Positions 12,895-26,620 are shown, numbered from the stretch's first letter. The stretch: 64,000 nucleotides of DNA from Flaccisagitta enflata (GCA_965153355.1 OZ231127.1:94984001-95048000), one strand, 5' to 3'. A program made the numbers and translations. Notes: generated from the sequence alone by a model not told the origin.

Positions 12895-13261
12895 TCACAC
12901 ACACAGGCGCGTGATTGTAATGAGGAGAGAGAAAGAACTGAAAAAAACAAAAACAACTTTACGATTTTTTTCCGGTCGGCGAGAGTCACCTTCACTGGTA
13001 CTGACCTCATTGCCCTAATTCCACCTTTAACAACCCAGTCCCAGCCTCAGCGACTTATTCATAACCTCAGTGACCTGATCCTGGCCTCAACGACCTATTC
13101 ATGGTTTCAGAGTCCTGGTTTCAGCGACCTTATACTGGCCTTAGTGATCTAACATTGATCATAGCAACCTAATCTCAGCCCCTTTCTTACCCGTGCCCAC
13201 AGACTGACTGACAGACAAACAGAAAAAGGCTCTAACAGAATTGCGTGTCCGCAACTTAAAC

Positions 13262-14165
13262 AACATACGACAACAACAACAAAAACAGCAACAACATTAT
13301 GGCATAACGATACAGTCAGTGGACAAAACAAAATAGGTAGAGAGCTCACTCTGTTGGCTTTGATCCAACCTTCTGTTATGAAACAGCAGATTGTAAATAA
13401 CAACTGGTTGTGAAAATTACAGCTGGCTGTCATCTTACAAAGTTGGCAAAAATCCAACTTAAATAGAACGTGACTTGCATATTCATGGTCCTTATGAAAT
13501 TCTGATATGTCACACTTAATACTTTTACAGGCGTGTGTAATGTTGCGGGGAATAAAATGAAATGGTTTGGAGATGGGGAAGAAAATCAAAAGCCTGAAAA
13601 AAAAATGTTTTAAACATTTAACGCTTTTGGCAGTACCAAAAGGTAAAATGTAATTACTACAACACAATTTTACACTATTAAAACCTAAAATATACTGTTT
13701 TATAGCTTCGAGGGTAAAAAAATCATAAATTTTGTAACACAACGTGACGTGTCGCGGGGAAGAAAATCAAATGCAGGGGGGGGGGAATAAAATCAAATGC
13801 CACTCAACTTTATACACCCCTGTACTTATAATAAGAAATAAACTTTTAATATTGCATTATAACTTTATTAAACATTAATAAAATTTTTTTATTTCATTTA
13901 AAAGTATTTGTTGTGAAATATCAAACTTCTATTTGGTTAAAGTTGGATTTTTGCCAACTTTGTAGCATGACAGCTGGTTGTAATTTTTGCAACCAGTTGT
14001 TTACAGCCTGTTGTTTGATAACAGTAGGTTGGATCAAAGCCAACAGAGTAATCTCTTTGCCCATTTTGTTTTGTCCACTGACTGGATATGTCTTGGTATA
14101 TGGTTCTTTGTTTTTTTTTTGTTGTTGTTGTTGTTGCTGTTTTTGTTATATGGGTCAGTTACCAA
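13262..14165. mobile_element. Foldback element with an internal insertion
   Basis: Left arm 13262-13475 and right arm 13925-14165 are inverted copies. Shared landmarks are AACAACAACAAAAACAGC / GCTGTTTTTGTTATA, CAGTGGACAAAACAAAAT, TTGGCTTTGATCCAACCT and GTTGGCAAAAATCCAACTT. The centre (about 13560-13830) contains blocks also found in the element at 19249-19650 (TTTTGGCAGTACCAAA, GGGGAAGAAAATCATA), so a second element seems nested in it. Confidence 0.7.
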
Positions 14166-14237
14166 GATTTTCAGCATGATATAAAATGAGACAGTTCAAG
14201 AGACAGATATCATACGTCCAAGTCCTTGAAAATATGT

Positions 14238-14245
14238 GTCGACAC
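14238..14245. repeat. Target-site duplication GTCGACAC (left)
   Basis: Matches 15912-15919 exactly. Confidence 0.9.
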
Positions 14246-15911
<1,666 letters not shown>

Positions 15912-15919
15912 GTCGACAC
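15912..15919. repeat. Target-site duplication GTCGACAC (right)
   Basis: Matches 14238-14245 exactly. Confidence 0.9.
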
Positions 15920-16064
15920 AGTTCCAGGAAACAAACATCAAATCAACTACAGATTGACATAATAGTTTGTTATAGAAAATAGGGCAAAATATTAAAATGA
16001 AATCCAAACATGCTGAGATCGAGTTTGGTCTGAGCTTAACATGGTCAGAGAAAGACTTTGAAAA

Positions 16065-16226
16065 AACAAGGCAAGGCAAACACGGCAATACAGTCGCGGA
16101 TGGTTGGGCAGGAGCAGTAGTGTGAAAACCGCTCAGAATTCAAAAATGTTACGTGACGGACCGACTGACGGACCGATGGACCGACCGACATGGCAAGGTG
16201 TAGAGTCGCGTGTCCGCGACTAAAAA
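16065..16226 (-). repeat. Family A dispersed element
   Basis: Starts AACAAGGC, then AGTCGCGGATGG and GGGCAGGAGCAGTAG, a GGACCGAC tract, and ends GAGTCGCGTGTCCGCGACTA, which is nearly self-complementary. Same order as the copies at 36160 and 53134. Confidence 0.75.
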
Positions 16227-16586
16227 TCCTTGAACTGCACCAATGACGCCTGCCCTGCTTGGAGTGATCCGGCGAAGAGGTGGAGTGAGAGCAGGGATGT
16301 GGCCCCAAAGGGCCAATGTCCTGTAGTTCACAGGGGTGAATTTTGAGACGTCCGTCCTTACGTCCATCCTGAGGGGGCATATTTCAGGCTTTAGATGGCT
16401 GGTTTAGGCCATTGAAGGCATATTTGAGGGCTGGAGGGTAGATGTGGAATCGCTCACTCACTTTGCTCACTCCCTCATAAGACGATTGTAATTCATATAT
16501 GTTTTAGTCGTTTCACGTGAACAATAGAGATCCTTTTCAGTAGAAACAAACCCGCTTGGACATATTGTGCGAGTGGCATAGATCTA

Positions 16587-16775
16587 AAACAAGGCCGCAT
16601 ACTCGACTACCGAAGTCGCGTGCGGGTGGGCAGGGGCAGTGATAAAAAAGGTTATTTAGGCAATTGGGCAGGAGCACTAACACAAAATCCGCCCATAAAC
16701 GCCGAAAAAAGCTAAGGGCGACCGACAGTCCGACCAACCAACATAGCGGGTCATAGAGTCGCGTAGCACGTGACT
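16587..16775 (-). repeat. Family A dispersed element
   Basis: AACAAGGCCGCATACTCGAC, AGTCGCGTGCGGGTGGGCAG, CCGACAGTCCGACC tract, end AGAGTCGCGTAGCACGTGAC. Further fragments of the family lie at 16975-17090 and 17255-17310. Confidence 0.75.
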
Positions 16776-17864
16776 AAGTTCCTAACAAGGCCATCACACA
16801 GCAGGATAGTCACGGAGGGTTGGAATGACCCTTGAAAAAGCCAACATGTTTTTATTGATACCCTAAAACCTTTGAAATGTCTTTAAAAAGTTTTAAATGC
16901 CATTTAAACAACTATGTGAGAGACAGACGGACAGACAGACGGACCAACCATCAGACGGAACAAAAAATAGAAGCACGCGAAGCAAGCGTCTAAAAACCAC
17001 TTGCAATTTGAAAATATTACAGACGTAAGAACCGACCAACCGTCTGGCTGACATGGAAAAGTGTAGAGTCGCATGTCCACGACTAAAAACTATGAATGCA
17101 CTCTGTGTTAAATATATCACCAATGGCAGGACCATGCGCGGACCAACACATGGAAGTAACAGCCGAACAATAGCAAATGAACAGACTGGCTGATCAACTG
17201 ACAGACAAATGTAAAGAATCACATGCACAGGACTGAAAATTGTTCTTTATTGATTGCGCGCTACGCGACTGTCACTTTTTGGTACATCGGTCTGTCCGTT
17301 TGTCCGTCCGTCTGTCTCAAAATCATTTTAAAGGCTTTTTATTGTGATTTTTATGTTTTTGATAGTAGAAAAGAAACCTGGAAGCATAAATAGCTATTCC
17401 AAATATCTTTTTTGAAAAAAAAATGTTTGTCTGTCTGTCCTCCTAACTTGTTTTGAAAGTGCCGACGCACGCGACTTAGGTCGACTGACCTTGTTTTCTG
17501 TTTAAGAGCATCTGTCCGTCGGTCCATTGCTTGGTACATCTGTTGGTTAGTCTGTCTATTGGTCCATGTGCTGGCCCATTACGCCTCTTCAGACATCACG
17601 TAGATGATGATCAGATTGCTATTTAGTCACGGACACTCGATTCTAAAAGCCACTTTTTGGTCCATCCATCCGTCTGTCACAAAGTTGTTTTTCGAGGTTT
17701 TCCGCTCCTGCCCACCCATCTGCGTCTAGTGTTGCCGTTTGAACGGCCTTGTTAATTTCCTCTCTTAGAGTGTTTATTTTGTTTCCTTTTTTCAAAAAGA
17801 AACTCAATTTTCTCCGCAACCGTTTGAGATGAAATTTTACACAGAGAAACAACTAAAAATATGC

Positions 17865-18105
17865 TGTCGAATAAGACCAACCGCAAAATTGTGACTCAAT
17901 TAGAAATGGATTTATGATTTTCTAAAGATTAAAATATTTCGATGATATTGGTCAAATATTTGTCATTTGCATTCCCCTCATCAAAGTGTGTTTAACGAAA
18001 AGTTTGCCTTAAAAAAAACTTACGGAAGAGTGATTTGTGTTCCCAAAGTGACATATCACACTGCTCCACCACTCGGCTCTTTGGACGCTCACTTCTGATT
18101 AAAAC
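17865..18105 (-). repeat. Inverted dispersed repeat, arm 2
   Basis: Reverse-complement partner of 11705-11952; see that entry for the shared blocks. Confidence 0.7.
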
Positions 18106-18145
18106 GGAATATGTAGACCGTCGTGGTGGGGTTAACCCCCCCCCC

Positions 18146-18354
18146 CCCACTATGGGTGGTTTTGGCATACTAGAGGCGTTATATACCCAACCACCACCCA
18201 AAACCCCCGAATCACCATCGCCGACACCCCTAAAACCACCCAAACACCTAAATCACCAACACTATGGGTGGTTTTGGCATACTAGAGGCGTTATATACCC
18301 AACCACCACCCAAAACCCCCGAATCACCATCGCCGACACCCCTAAAACCACCCA

Positions 18355-18360
<6 letters not shown>
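18146..18360. repeat. Near-perfect 108-bp tandem duplication
   Basis: The segment from ACTATGGGTGGTTTTGGCAT through CCTAAAACCACCCAAACAC occurs at about 18149 and again at about 18260, differing by almost nothing, which suggests a recent duplication. It leads into (CA)n/(CAGA)n from 18355 to 18540. Confidence 0.8.
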
Positions 18361-18540
<180 letters not shown>

Positions 18541-18797
18541 GACGAACCGACTGACAAACGGCCGAACGAACTGACTGACAAACGGCTTGATGAACGGACA
18601 GACGTACAAAGCCTCTTAAAGAGTTGCGTTTCCGAAACAAAAAAATCACATCTTTTACTCCCTTGTTTTACAAAATTTCGTGATATATATGCGCTAAATT
18701 TTGACTTTCTTTGAGTAAAAGTTGAGGGTTGTAATTGATTATCAGTCTTTTTTTATACTCTTTTTTATACTCTTTTTTATACCTCTCGCGCCTCCCC

Positions 18798-18925
18798 ACA
18801 TTCATTTTCATTCATTCATTCATTCATTTTCATTCATTCATTCATTCATTCATTTTCATTCATTCATTCATTCATTCATTCATTCATTCATTCATTCATT
18901 CATTAATCAATTCATTCATTCCTTT
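18798..18925. repeat. (ATTC)n array
   Basis: CATT units with TTTT interruptions. One of many such arrays in the window (20205-20273, 23258-23285, 23370-23485, 24500-24550, 33978-34035, 38250-38316, 42836-42853, 53815-53872, 54308-54338, 55598-55635). Confidence 0.9.
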
Positions 18926-18938
18926 CACTCATAATCAG

Positions 18939-19004
18939 GTACGGAATTTCGTCTGCGTGAAGCGGAAGAAGATCGAGGCATTGTCATCAAAGAAAAACAC
19001 TCAG
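18939..19004 (+). CDS. Type II membrane protein gene, third recognised exon
   Basis: 66 nt, acceptor ATAATCAG|GT, donor CTCAG|GTGAAT, phase 1 at both borders. Encodes TEFRLREAEEDRGIVIKEKH, a charged extracellular segment. The split glycine codon (G + GT) matches the previous exon's donor, and the outgoing G joins the AG of either candidate exon at 20297 or 20387 to make Glu. No domain recognised. The exon lies right after an (ATTC)n array whose last units provide a weak pyrimidine tract. Confidence 0.6.
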
Positions 19005-19248
19005 GTGAATTTCGCGCAAAAGCATTGGACAGCAAGAGAGGTAGTCAAGAAGGGGCCGCGGCCCTCAAGGGACTCACGCGATGATTTATAAAAGTCTTAA
19101 GGCTTGGCTGAGATTTAGGCTCTGAGGGATGTAGGAGGCGCAGGAAAAAAACTCAATGTATGAGGGCCAAAAATAAGGTGCGCCTCGCATGGGGGCTGAC
19201 CGCAAAAATATTCCGAGCGCTTCATTATCCTTCAACTAGTTCTATGGT

Positions 19249-19650
19249 TACAGGGGTGTATAGAATAGACTCGCTTTTGATGCCCCCTCCCCTTTGCCTT
19301 TGATTTTTCCTCGCACGATCGCAAAGCGTCGCGTCGCATTACAAAATCTATGATATAACTGAGGGTGAAAAATATCGAAGGATATGGAGATGGGGAAGGA
19401 AGTCAAAGAGGGAAAAAGAGAAAAAAAGAAAATTGGGGGGGGGGGAATACAATTTTTGGCAGTACCAAATTATAAATACTGATTAGTAAAACACAATTCA
19501 ACACTATTTAAACCTTAACTACATAGCACTGTTTCACTGCCTATGGGGAAGAAAATCATAGATTTCAAAACACAACGCGACGCGTCCAGGAGAAAAAAAT
19601 CAAAGGCAGGGGGGGATAAATCAAAAGCTACTCATTTAAATAAACCCCTG
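19249..19650. mobile_element. Short hAT-like foldback element
   Basis: Ends CAGGGGTGTATAGAATAGAC and AAATAAACCCCTG, with CTTTTGATGCCCCCTCCCC near the left and GGGGGATAAATCAAAAGC near the right in inverted arrangement. CAGGGGT is a common hAT end, but no 8-bp duplication is visible, so class is tentative. A diverged relative lies inside 13560-13830. Confidence 0.5.
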
Positions 19651-19924
19651 ATTTCCCCATAAAACAATAAAACAATATATCTTAGGTTTAAATAGTGATA
19701 AATTGTGTAACGCTACACGGGTTTCATGATTTGGTACTGCTCAACGCGGTATCTTCCCCCCCCCCATCTGCGCACCCTTCGACAGGGTAAAACACAGTTG
19801 TACAGAGGCCTGCATAGTGAGCGAGCCATCTTAATCGTGCTCTTTTGCACAACTCAGCGAGCGATAGGCGGTCGAGCCAGCAACATCATCAACGATCACA
19901 CTGGCTTTAGAATTTTCTTTGTAT

Positions 19925-20145
19925 ATATTCAATACATGGTAATCTATTCATCTGAATGCATCACGACATTCAAAAATAAACAGATCAGATTTAGACACGT
20001 TGAGAGTCCCTTTCGTCGTCTGACCTTATTGAAAGCAGTACATCAATTCTGGGCTGTAACGTAAATTGATTGTAAACAAATTGTTTCCTAAAAAAAAATC
20101 AACGATAATCTTACAACTGCTTTATGCAAATCAGGTTTTGTGTAT
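19925..20145. repeat. Dispersed ~240-bp repeat, copy 2
   Basis: Same ordered blocks as 10470-10720 (ATCACGACATTCAAAAAT, GCAGTACATCAATTCT, CTTTATGCAAATCAGGTTTT). Confidence 0.65.
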
Positions 20146-20164
20146 CCCTGTTCATGCTTTAAAA

Positions 20165-20204
20165 GGTTGACGTGGTGCAACGCATATTGGGGGCGATGAC
20201 CGTA
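20165..20204 (+). pseudogene. Degenerate first copy of the Cys-rich exon
   Basis: GACGTGGTGCAACGCATATT at 20169 matches the two downstream exon copies for about 33 bp (GCGATG follows), then is cut off by TAA and an (AATG)n array. Only the first third is left and no acceptor in the correct phase is seen. Confidence 0.45.
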
Positions 20205-20273
20205 AATGAATGAATGAATGAATGAATGAATGAATGAATGAATGAATGAATGAATGAATGAATGAATGAATTA
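20205..20273. repeat. (AATG)n array between exon copies
   Basis: About 16 AATG units, replacing the remainder of the degenerate exon copy. Confidence 0.9.
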
Positions 20274-20296
20274 TGTATGCCTTTTGCTTCTTACAG

Positions 20297-20386
20297 AGGA
20301 CGTGGTGCAACGCATATCTGGTGCGATATGCATGCTTAAGTGTAAAGAACTTCAGTGCGATCATATTTCCTTTTTCATTTTAACAG
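20297..20386 (+). CDS. Duplicated Cys-rich exon, copy 1
   Basis: After CTTCTTACAG|AG the frame reads EDVVQRISGAICMLKCKELQ-CDH. It is about 80% identical in DNA to copy 2, keeping all three cysteines and phase 1 entry. No GT donor follows the conserved part; the frame runs on through ISFFILT directly into copy 2. It may therefore be a dying duplicate, or be read through as one longer exon with copy 2. Copies keep synonymous and conservative changes (I/M, M/V), which suggests both were once coding. Confidence 0.5.
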
Positions 20387-20505
20387 AGGAAGACGTGGTA
20401 CAACGCATATCCGGTGCGATGTGCGTGTTGAAGTGTGGAGAACTTCAGTGCGATCAATTAGCGCATCGAAGATTTCAATGCAAGAGAGATTGTGGCCTTT
20501 GTTAA
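20387..20505 (+). CDS. Duplicated Cys-rich exon, copy 2, probable terminal exon
   Basis: Acceptor TTTTAACAG|AG, phase 1. Encodes EEDVVQRISGAMCVLKCGEL, then QCDQLAHRRFQCKRDCGLC and a TAA stop at 20503. Six cysteines suggest a small disulfide-bonded extracellular tail of the type II membrane protein. No donor is evident, so the exon may be terminal; a (CAA)n region follows. Not assigned to a known family. Confidence 0.5.
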
Positions 20506-20574
20506 TACATCATCATTGCGGCAGAACAACAACGATGAAAACGACAACAATACAAACAACAACAACGATAACAT

Positions 20575-20602
20575 CGACAACGAAAGAATCAACATCAACA
20601 TC

Positions 20603-20699
<97 letters not shown>

Positions 20700-20722
20700 C
20701 CACAACAACAACAACAACAACA
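20575..20722. repeat. (CAA)n tract
   Basis: About 45 triplets. The Asn, Thr and Gln open frames over it are artefacts, although the Gln phase continues to LSFSDDDNLPSLST and a stop at 20771. Confidence 0.9.
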
Positions 20723-20771
20723 GGCCCTTTCTTTCAGTGACGATGATAACCTGCCATCTTTATCGACATGA

Positions 20772-21167
20772 AAATTCTCCTTGTTTTGAAGGAAAGAACA
20801 CCGTTTATCATCTTTATGGAAAATATTTATTTGTGGAATTTTGAAAAAAAAGAAAAAGGATTAAAGATGGAAAAAGCTGATTTTTACATTTTACAAATGG
20901 TTATTTTTAATGTGAGTATTTATCCCGACTGATCATTATGGAAGTAAGTTTTCTTTATCAGCAACCTCTTTATTACCAGTAGCAATCACTGATAGGAATT
21001 AGTAAAAACTAATGCTAATGGATGATAATGTAAAATGGTAATTCTATGGTAATTAGTTTTACGAAACGGTGTTCTCGGCGCAGCAAAATGAAAAAGACAA
21101 ATTACCGATGCGAGAAAAATTGGAACGTTGGCACTCCTCTCTTTCTCTCTTTCTCGATCTTCCTTCT

Positions 21168-21227
<60 letters not shown>

Positions 21228-22576
21228 CCTTTCTCTCTCCGACCGACAGACCGACAAAGCCACAGATATAGTTATGAGTCCGTGATTATAGAATTTCACC
21301 GCTGCAATGCGGTGAATTCGCAAAAAAAAAAAAAAAAATACTTCCGATTTGAAATAAGCGGCTTTTTCTCCTCCATCACGTATGAAAATAGCACAGGTTG
21401 TTTAAATTTTTTGTTTGGTTTTTTGTTTTCATTCGTTACTAACATGACAGTTATTCACTTTTGTATAATATTGGCACAATGGTAAGAATAGATGGTCTTA
21501 GACAGCTTAAGTTTTTATCGAAGGCTAAAGCTCTTTAATTGCGGGTTTTGAAAGCGTAGAGAATTTTCTTAATGTAAGCATTTAGTTATCCTAAATATAC
21601 TACTGGCTTCGATAATCTAGTGCAGTAAAAACTCGTTGCGGACAGGGGGAGGGGGGAAGCAGGGGCCAAAATGTGCGTCAAAATTTTCGACGAACGGACC
21701 AATGCACTGAGAAAGCCACAAATACTTGCATGTCCGCAACGGGGAAAAAAATAGTCTGTCGTTGTCCAAAAACAAAAGTCGCGCGTCGAATCTTTTTGTC
21801 ACACTTCATGACGCTGTCATCTTTCAAAACACGAGAGACAAAAAAAAAGAACAAGAAAAAGAAAAAAAAGAGCATCTATTTCCCATCCTTTATGTTTTCT
21901 CTCTCTCTCTCCATATTTGTCAAAAACAGGAAATGGAATCCAAAAAAATTGTCATAAGCATAAATCAATCTGAGAATCTGTTGTTTTTTTGTTTGTTCGC
22001 TTTTTTTTCTTCTTCATCTACGGTCTTTTTTTTCTGTTTTATTCGCGCAACTTTAAAAAGGGTGCTCATTCTTGGACGATAACTATTTGATTTGCCTTGG
22101 CTAACTTAAAAGTTTAAAGTTTCCTCATGGCGCTTCCAGATTATATAAATTCATCTTTTGTTTGTCTTTATAATTGCATAAGAATTAAGATGTCATTAGA
22201 TTTTAAGAGTGTCGAAGCGAGAAAGCTGAAATTTATTCTGGCCTTAAATTAGGATCTAAGTTTAAATATTTTGTTCAATTTTTCAACGTCAACCATCGTT
22301 TAATGTAATGTAAATCAATCCTGCCGTTTAGTCTCTCTCTCTCTTAGCCCGTAAACCCCTATTCCTTCCCACCCTACCCTCTCTTGTTGCCCTCTCCCTC
22401 CCTACCCTCCACCCCCCTCCCCCCCTCGCTCCACCGACCTCCGGAGAATTTCTTGTAAAATATGAACCACGTAATATCAATTTTTATTTGAAATACAAAT
22501 GTGATATCTGATGCTTTAATTGCTTTATTTTAAGTAAACAAACAAAAGAGAAAAAGAGGATAGAAAATGAACTCAC
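20772..22576. other. No gene seen; AT-rich with simple repeats
   Basis: Contains (CT)n at 21160-21240, a family A fragment at 21627-21740 (TCGTTGCGGACAGG ... CATGTCCGCAACGG), poly-A and poly-T runs, and a C-rich pyrimidine stretch at 22350-22440. No exon of either flanking gene could be identified here. Confidence 0.5.
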
Positions 22577-22619
22577 CTGACTGAAGGTGTCTTTCTCTTG
22601 TAATGCTGACTCGTCGATT
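22577..22619 (-). CDS. CSPG-repeat proteoglycan gene, exon e (43 nt)
   Basis: Minus strand: acceptor CTTCAAAAG|A, donor GTCAG|GTGAGT. One leading base completes the Lys codon left open by exon d, then IDESALQEKDTFSQ, ending in phase 0. FSQ/FTQ before a D-E-I-D exon is the hallmark of CSPG repeats, and the same FSQ|phase-0 boundary occurs in exon a (36029-36099). The following exon was not found in lower coordinates. The acceptor's pyrimidine tract is a (GA)n microsatellite read on the minus strand as (CT)n. Confidence 0.7.
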
Positions 22620-22624
22620 CTTTT

Positions 22625-22745
<121 letters not shown>

Positions 22746-23487
22746 GAGACAGAGACAGACGGACAAACAGACAGACAGAGAGACAGAGGAATGAAGGGAA
22801 GGCATTAGACGGAGGAGAACAATGGATGATAAATGAATAAACGAATAAATGAAAGATTGTGAGAGGAAGAGTAACAAAAACAGTGGAGCACCGCTGCAGT
22901 GCACCCGCTAATAACGCTTGCCCGCCTAAAAAGTATGCAATCTATTATCCCTTAAAATTTTTAGTTATTTTCATATTGGCAAAAAGGCAGCTTCACTATA
23001 CGGCACAATTTTGCCCCATCCCTTGGCATGCGCTCTTGTGAAGCTCAACTGTATGTTGATAGATAGACAGATAAATAGATAGAAAATAATAAGAGTAGGA
23101 TTTTACACATAGTTAGCCACACACGGCCACGGTTTCGCAAAACCACACTGACAAGCCCCCAAGCATTACCACTCTTCAAATTATTCATTATCCAATTGGC
23201 AAGACATGATTTTCACTCTAACTGGATCTTACATGGCACCGCATCTTTTTTGTCATCATTCATTCATTCATTCATTCATTCATAAATACATACATAAAAA
23301 CATTCGTACATAACTTGATCTAAAATGATACACCATATCTCTTAGGTCATGCTTGATGTCACCGCTCAAATATTCATTCATTCATTCATTCATTTTTTCA
23401 TTCATTCATTCATTCATTCATTCATTCATTCATTAATTTTTTCATTCATACATTTATTCATTCATTCATTCATTCATTCATTCATAC

Positions 23488-23660
23488 TTGATGTCTCCGT
23501 GTTTGGGTTTCCGATGCAGAATGATTTTGACGTTGAATTTCGAGGCCGAAGTTTCTTCGAGTTTTTTTCTGAGCGGCGAAACATCGAAATCGTTTTTACC
23601 GATTTGAATTTTGGCGCCTTCGCGAACTTGAAGACCGGAAGGCGACACGTGCAGGAAATC
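23488..23660 (-). CDS. CSPG-repeat proteoglycan gene, exon d
   Basis: 173 nt, acceptor CCCTCATAG|GAT, donor ATCAA|GTATGA, entry phase 0, exit phase 2. Encodes DFLHVSPSGLQVREGAKIQI, a spacer, and ...IILHRKPKHGDIK. LxVxEG..xxI and PxHGxI are the two anchor motifs of the chondroitin sulfate proteoglycan (CSPG/NG2) repeat also found in FRAS1/FREM proteins. Joins in frame to exon c (28021-28086) before and exon e after. Product inferred to be a large extracellular, probably membrane-anchored, proteoglycan of the CSPG4/Kon-tiki type. Laminin G and transmembrane parts are not in view, so FRAS/FREM-like identity cannot be excluded. Confidence 0.75.
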
Positions 23661-23689
23661 CTATGAGGGAGGGGGGGGGGGGAAACATA

Positions 23690-23692
23690 CGG

Positions 23693-23748
<56 letters not shown>

Positions 23749-23750
23749 GC

Positions 23751-23784
<34 letters not shown>

Positions 23785-23786
23785 AA
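23690..23786. repeat. (GTT)n tract
   Basis: About 31 GTT units with one GCT, beginning 30 bp upstream (minus strand) of exon d. Confidence 0.9.
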
Positions 23787-25069
23787 ATCGTATACCGTAT
23801 TTTTTACATTTAGCGCCCCCCCTTCCAATTAGCGCCCCCCCCTCTTTTTTCTTAATGTTACTTTTTTCAGAAGAGATTAAGACGCAGAGCAAGATCAGCC
23901 ATGCAGATCCCATTCATATACGTCAAAAAATAGAACACTAACTTGAAGGTAACCAATATTAAATTACCATTAGGCAATGCATACTTATTACATTGCAAAA
24001 AAAATTAATGCAAAATATTGATTTTTTAGCTATTTATTGTTAAAAAGGCTAATTTGATATAGAAGCATAAACTGTTGGAAGAAATTCAAGAATTTCATTT
24101 ATAATTTATCATTATTTTTTCAATTTTTAAAACTATGGATGTAGCATGGTATAAAAGTACTATTTGTCTGTTATCCATAAGTTTATTTATCAATCATTCA
24201 TAGAATCATGTATAAATAAAAATTTTAAAGGTTTTTTTTTCTTCTAAACTAAAGTTAAGTGTTGGTATCTTTTATTTGCTCTATAACAATGAAATATCAT
24301 TTGTATAACTTGTTTATTCATTTATTAATTTATTTATTCATTTGTTCATTAGTTCATTAATTCTATTTATTCATTTATTATTCTATTGATTCATCTATGA
24401 ATCCAATCTTCAATCATATCTATCGTCATGTCATAATTTTCTAAAGCTATGAAAACCGTATCAGATATTACATTATTACAGGTACTTTTGTATTTGCCAT
24501 CATTTAATTCATTCGTTCATTCATTCATTCATTCATTCATTCATTCATTTATTCATATTTACAATCATGCATTGACTAAATCATTCAGACGGTCTATCCA
24601 CATGTAAAATTCATTCATGTCATTTCATTTATTCAATAAAGTGTAGATCTCGTCCGAAACGTTGACAAGTCAAAACTCAATAACAATGATAATTTATCCA
24701 TTAACCCAGAAATATTAATCTTGAGGAGCAGAAGACAAACCCACATACTAGGAGTAAAACGCGAAGAAAATCAGCTGCAATTTTTTATTCATTGGAATTT
24801 TTAAAATCCATAAAAAAAATATTGACGCATAAATGATTAATGATAAGGTCGGATACGCGGCCAATGAGTAGTCGCTTTTCAGGTCGACAGGGGCAGTAAT
24901 GCTGGTTGGCAGGGGCAGTATGAGAGAGTGTGGGAGCTGTTTTGTAGCTGTTTAGGGGCAGTAACGCTCGAAAAAAAACCTTTATCGATTTGGCGTCATC
25001 CAAATTTTCAGATGGAGCTACCTCACAAGGGACACACCCTTTTGGAGAGTCACAAACGGCTAGAGAGAA

Positions 25070-25345
25070 AACAAGGTCATTAGACCTAAGTCGCGTGCGT
25101 CGGCAATTTCAAAAAAAGTCAGGCAGACAGACAGACAAACTTTTTTTTCAAAAAGACATTTGAAAAAGCCATTTACGCCACAAAGTTTCTTTCTACCATT
25201 CAGAAATATGAAAAACTCTTTAAAAAGCCTTTAAAACAGTTTTGTGACCGACCGACCGACGGACGGACGGACCGACGGACGGACGGACGGACCGACGGAC
25301 CGACCGAAAAGTGGCTTATAGAGTCGCGTAGCACGCGACTAAAAA
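25070..25345 (-). repeat. Family A dispersed element, long GGAC tract
   Basis: AACAAGGTCATTAGACCTAA, AGTCGCGTGCGTCGGC, an inner foldback (25130-25200), a perfect GACCGACCGACGGACGGACG tract at 25247-25310, end GAGTCGCGTAGCACGCGACT. Confidence 0.75.
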
Positions 25346-25539
25346 GAAAGAAAGAAAGAAAGAAACATTCGGATGGAGGGACGGAGGGATGGACCAACGA
25401 AATTACGCAGAAACGTGCAGAATGACAACTCCATCATAATAAAGGAAAGAATGAAGAAAACAATAGTCGCAAAAGCGTTAGATGGTCAGCGGTACCCGTT
25501 GCCCCTTTGTGAGTGTATGTGGGTGTGAGGTGGTTAGAA

Positions 25540-26060
25540 GGGCAGCGGCCCCGAAGGGGCCGATGACCTATGCTGTTTTTATTTGAGCCTCAAGGCTGGA
25601 ATTGGGGCCTTGAGGCTGGGATTTGGGCCTTGAAGCTGGGATTTGAGCCTTGAGGCTGGGATTTGAGCCTCAAGGCTGAGATTTGAGCCTTGAGGCTGGG
25701 ATTTGAGCTTCGAGACTGGGATTTGAGCTTCTTGGCTAGGAACTGAGCCATGAGGCTATGATTTGAGCCTCCAGGCTGGGATTTGAGCCTTGAGGCTTGG
25801 ATTTGAGCCTGGAGGCTGGGTTTTGAGCCTGGAGGCTGGGATTTGAGGCTCAAGGCTGGGAGTTTAGCTTTTTGGCTGGATTTTGAGCTTTGAGGGCTGG
25901 AAAATGAGCCTTCAGGCTGGAAAATGAGCCCTGTGACTAGAATTTGAGCTTCGGAGCCGGGGGGGGGGGGGACGGAGGAGAAGAAGGAGAAGGAGGAGGA
26001 GGAGAAAATCTCCCATATGTGTGAGAGCATAGGTCATCGGCCCCTTCGGGGCCGCTGCCC
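25540..26060. mobile_element. Family B foldback element with minisatellite core
   Basis: Inverted ends: GGCAGCGGCCCCGAAGGGGC CGATGACCTATG at 25541 and CATAGGTCATCGG then CCCCTTCGGGGCCGCTGCCC at 26029-26060. Core is about 18 copies of a ~21-bp unit, GCCTTGAGGCTGGGATTTGA, with variants. No coding content. Confidence 0.85.
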
Positions 26061-26181
26061 AAAAAGGAAAGAAAAAATCAGGAGAAAAGAAAGAAAGAAA
26101 GAACAGGTCGCCCAAGGGCAATATGTGGTCAGCGATACCCGTTGCCCTGCTTTGCATGGTTGTAAATTGGAATGAGAGGCA

Positions 26182-26620
26182 GGGCAGCGGCCCCAAAGGG
26201 GACAAAGTCCTGTAGAACACAGGGGACTTTTGTTCGTTTGTCCGTCCGTTCGTCTGTCCGTTTGTCCCCCCCAAGCCCTCTCAGGCCTGAAATCTGCCTG
26301 TCAGGTCTTAAATCTGTCCTCTCAGGCCTGAAATCTGCCCTCTCAGGCCTTGAATCTGAGAGGGCAAATTTCAAGCCTGAGAGAACAGATTTAAGGCCTG
26401 ACAGGCAGATTTCAGGTCTGTAAGGGCAAATTTCCGGCCTGAGAGGGCAGATTTCCGGCCTGAGAGGTCAGATTTCAGGCCTGAGAGGTCAGATTTTAGG
26501 CCTGAGAGGGCAGATTTCAGGCCTGAGAAGGCCTGGGGGGGGACGAACGGACGGACAAACGAACGAAAGAAAGAAAGAATTTGTGTTCTACAGGACTTCG
26601 TCCCCTTCAGGGACACGTGG
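26182..26620. mobile_element. Family B element, core inverted at its centre
   Basis: Ends GGGCAGCGGCCCCAAAGGGG / GTCCCCTTCAGGGAC, then GTCCTGTAGAACACAGG / TGTGTTCTACAGGAC. Core units CTCAGGCCTGAAATCTGCC on the left switch to GGCAGATTTCAGGCCTGAGA on the right near 26360, so the minisatellite itself folds back. Confidence 0.8.
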
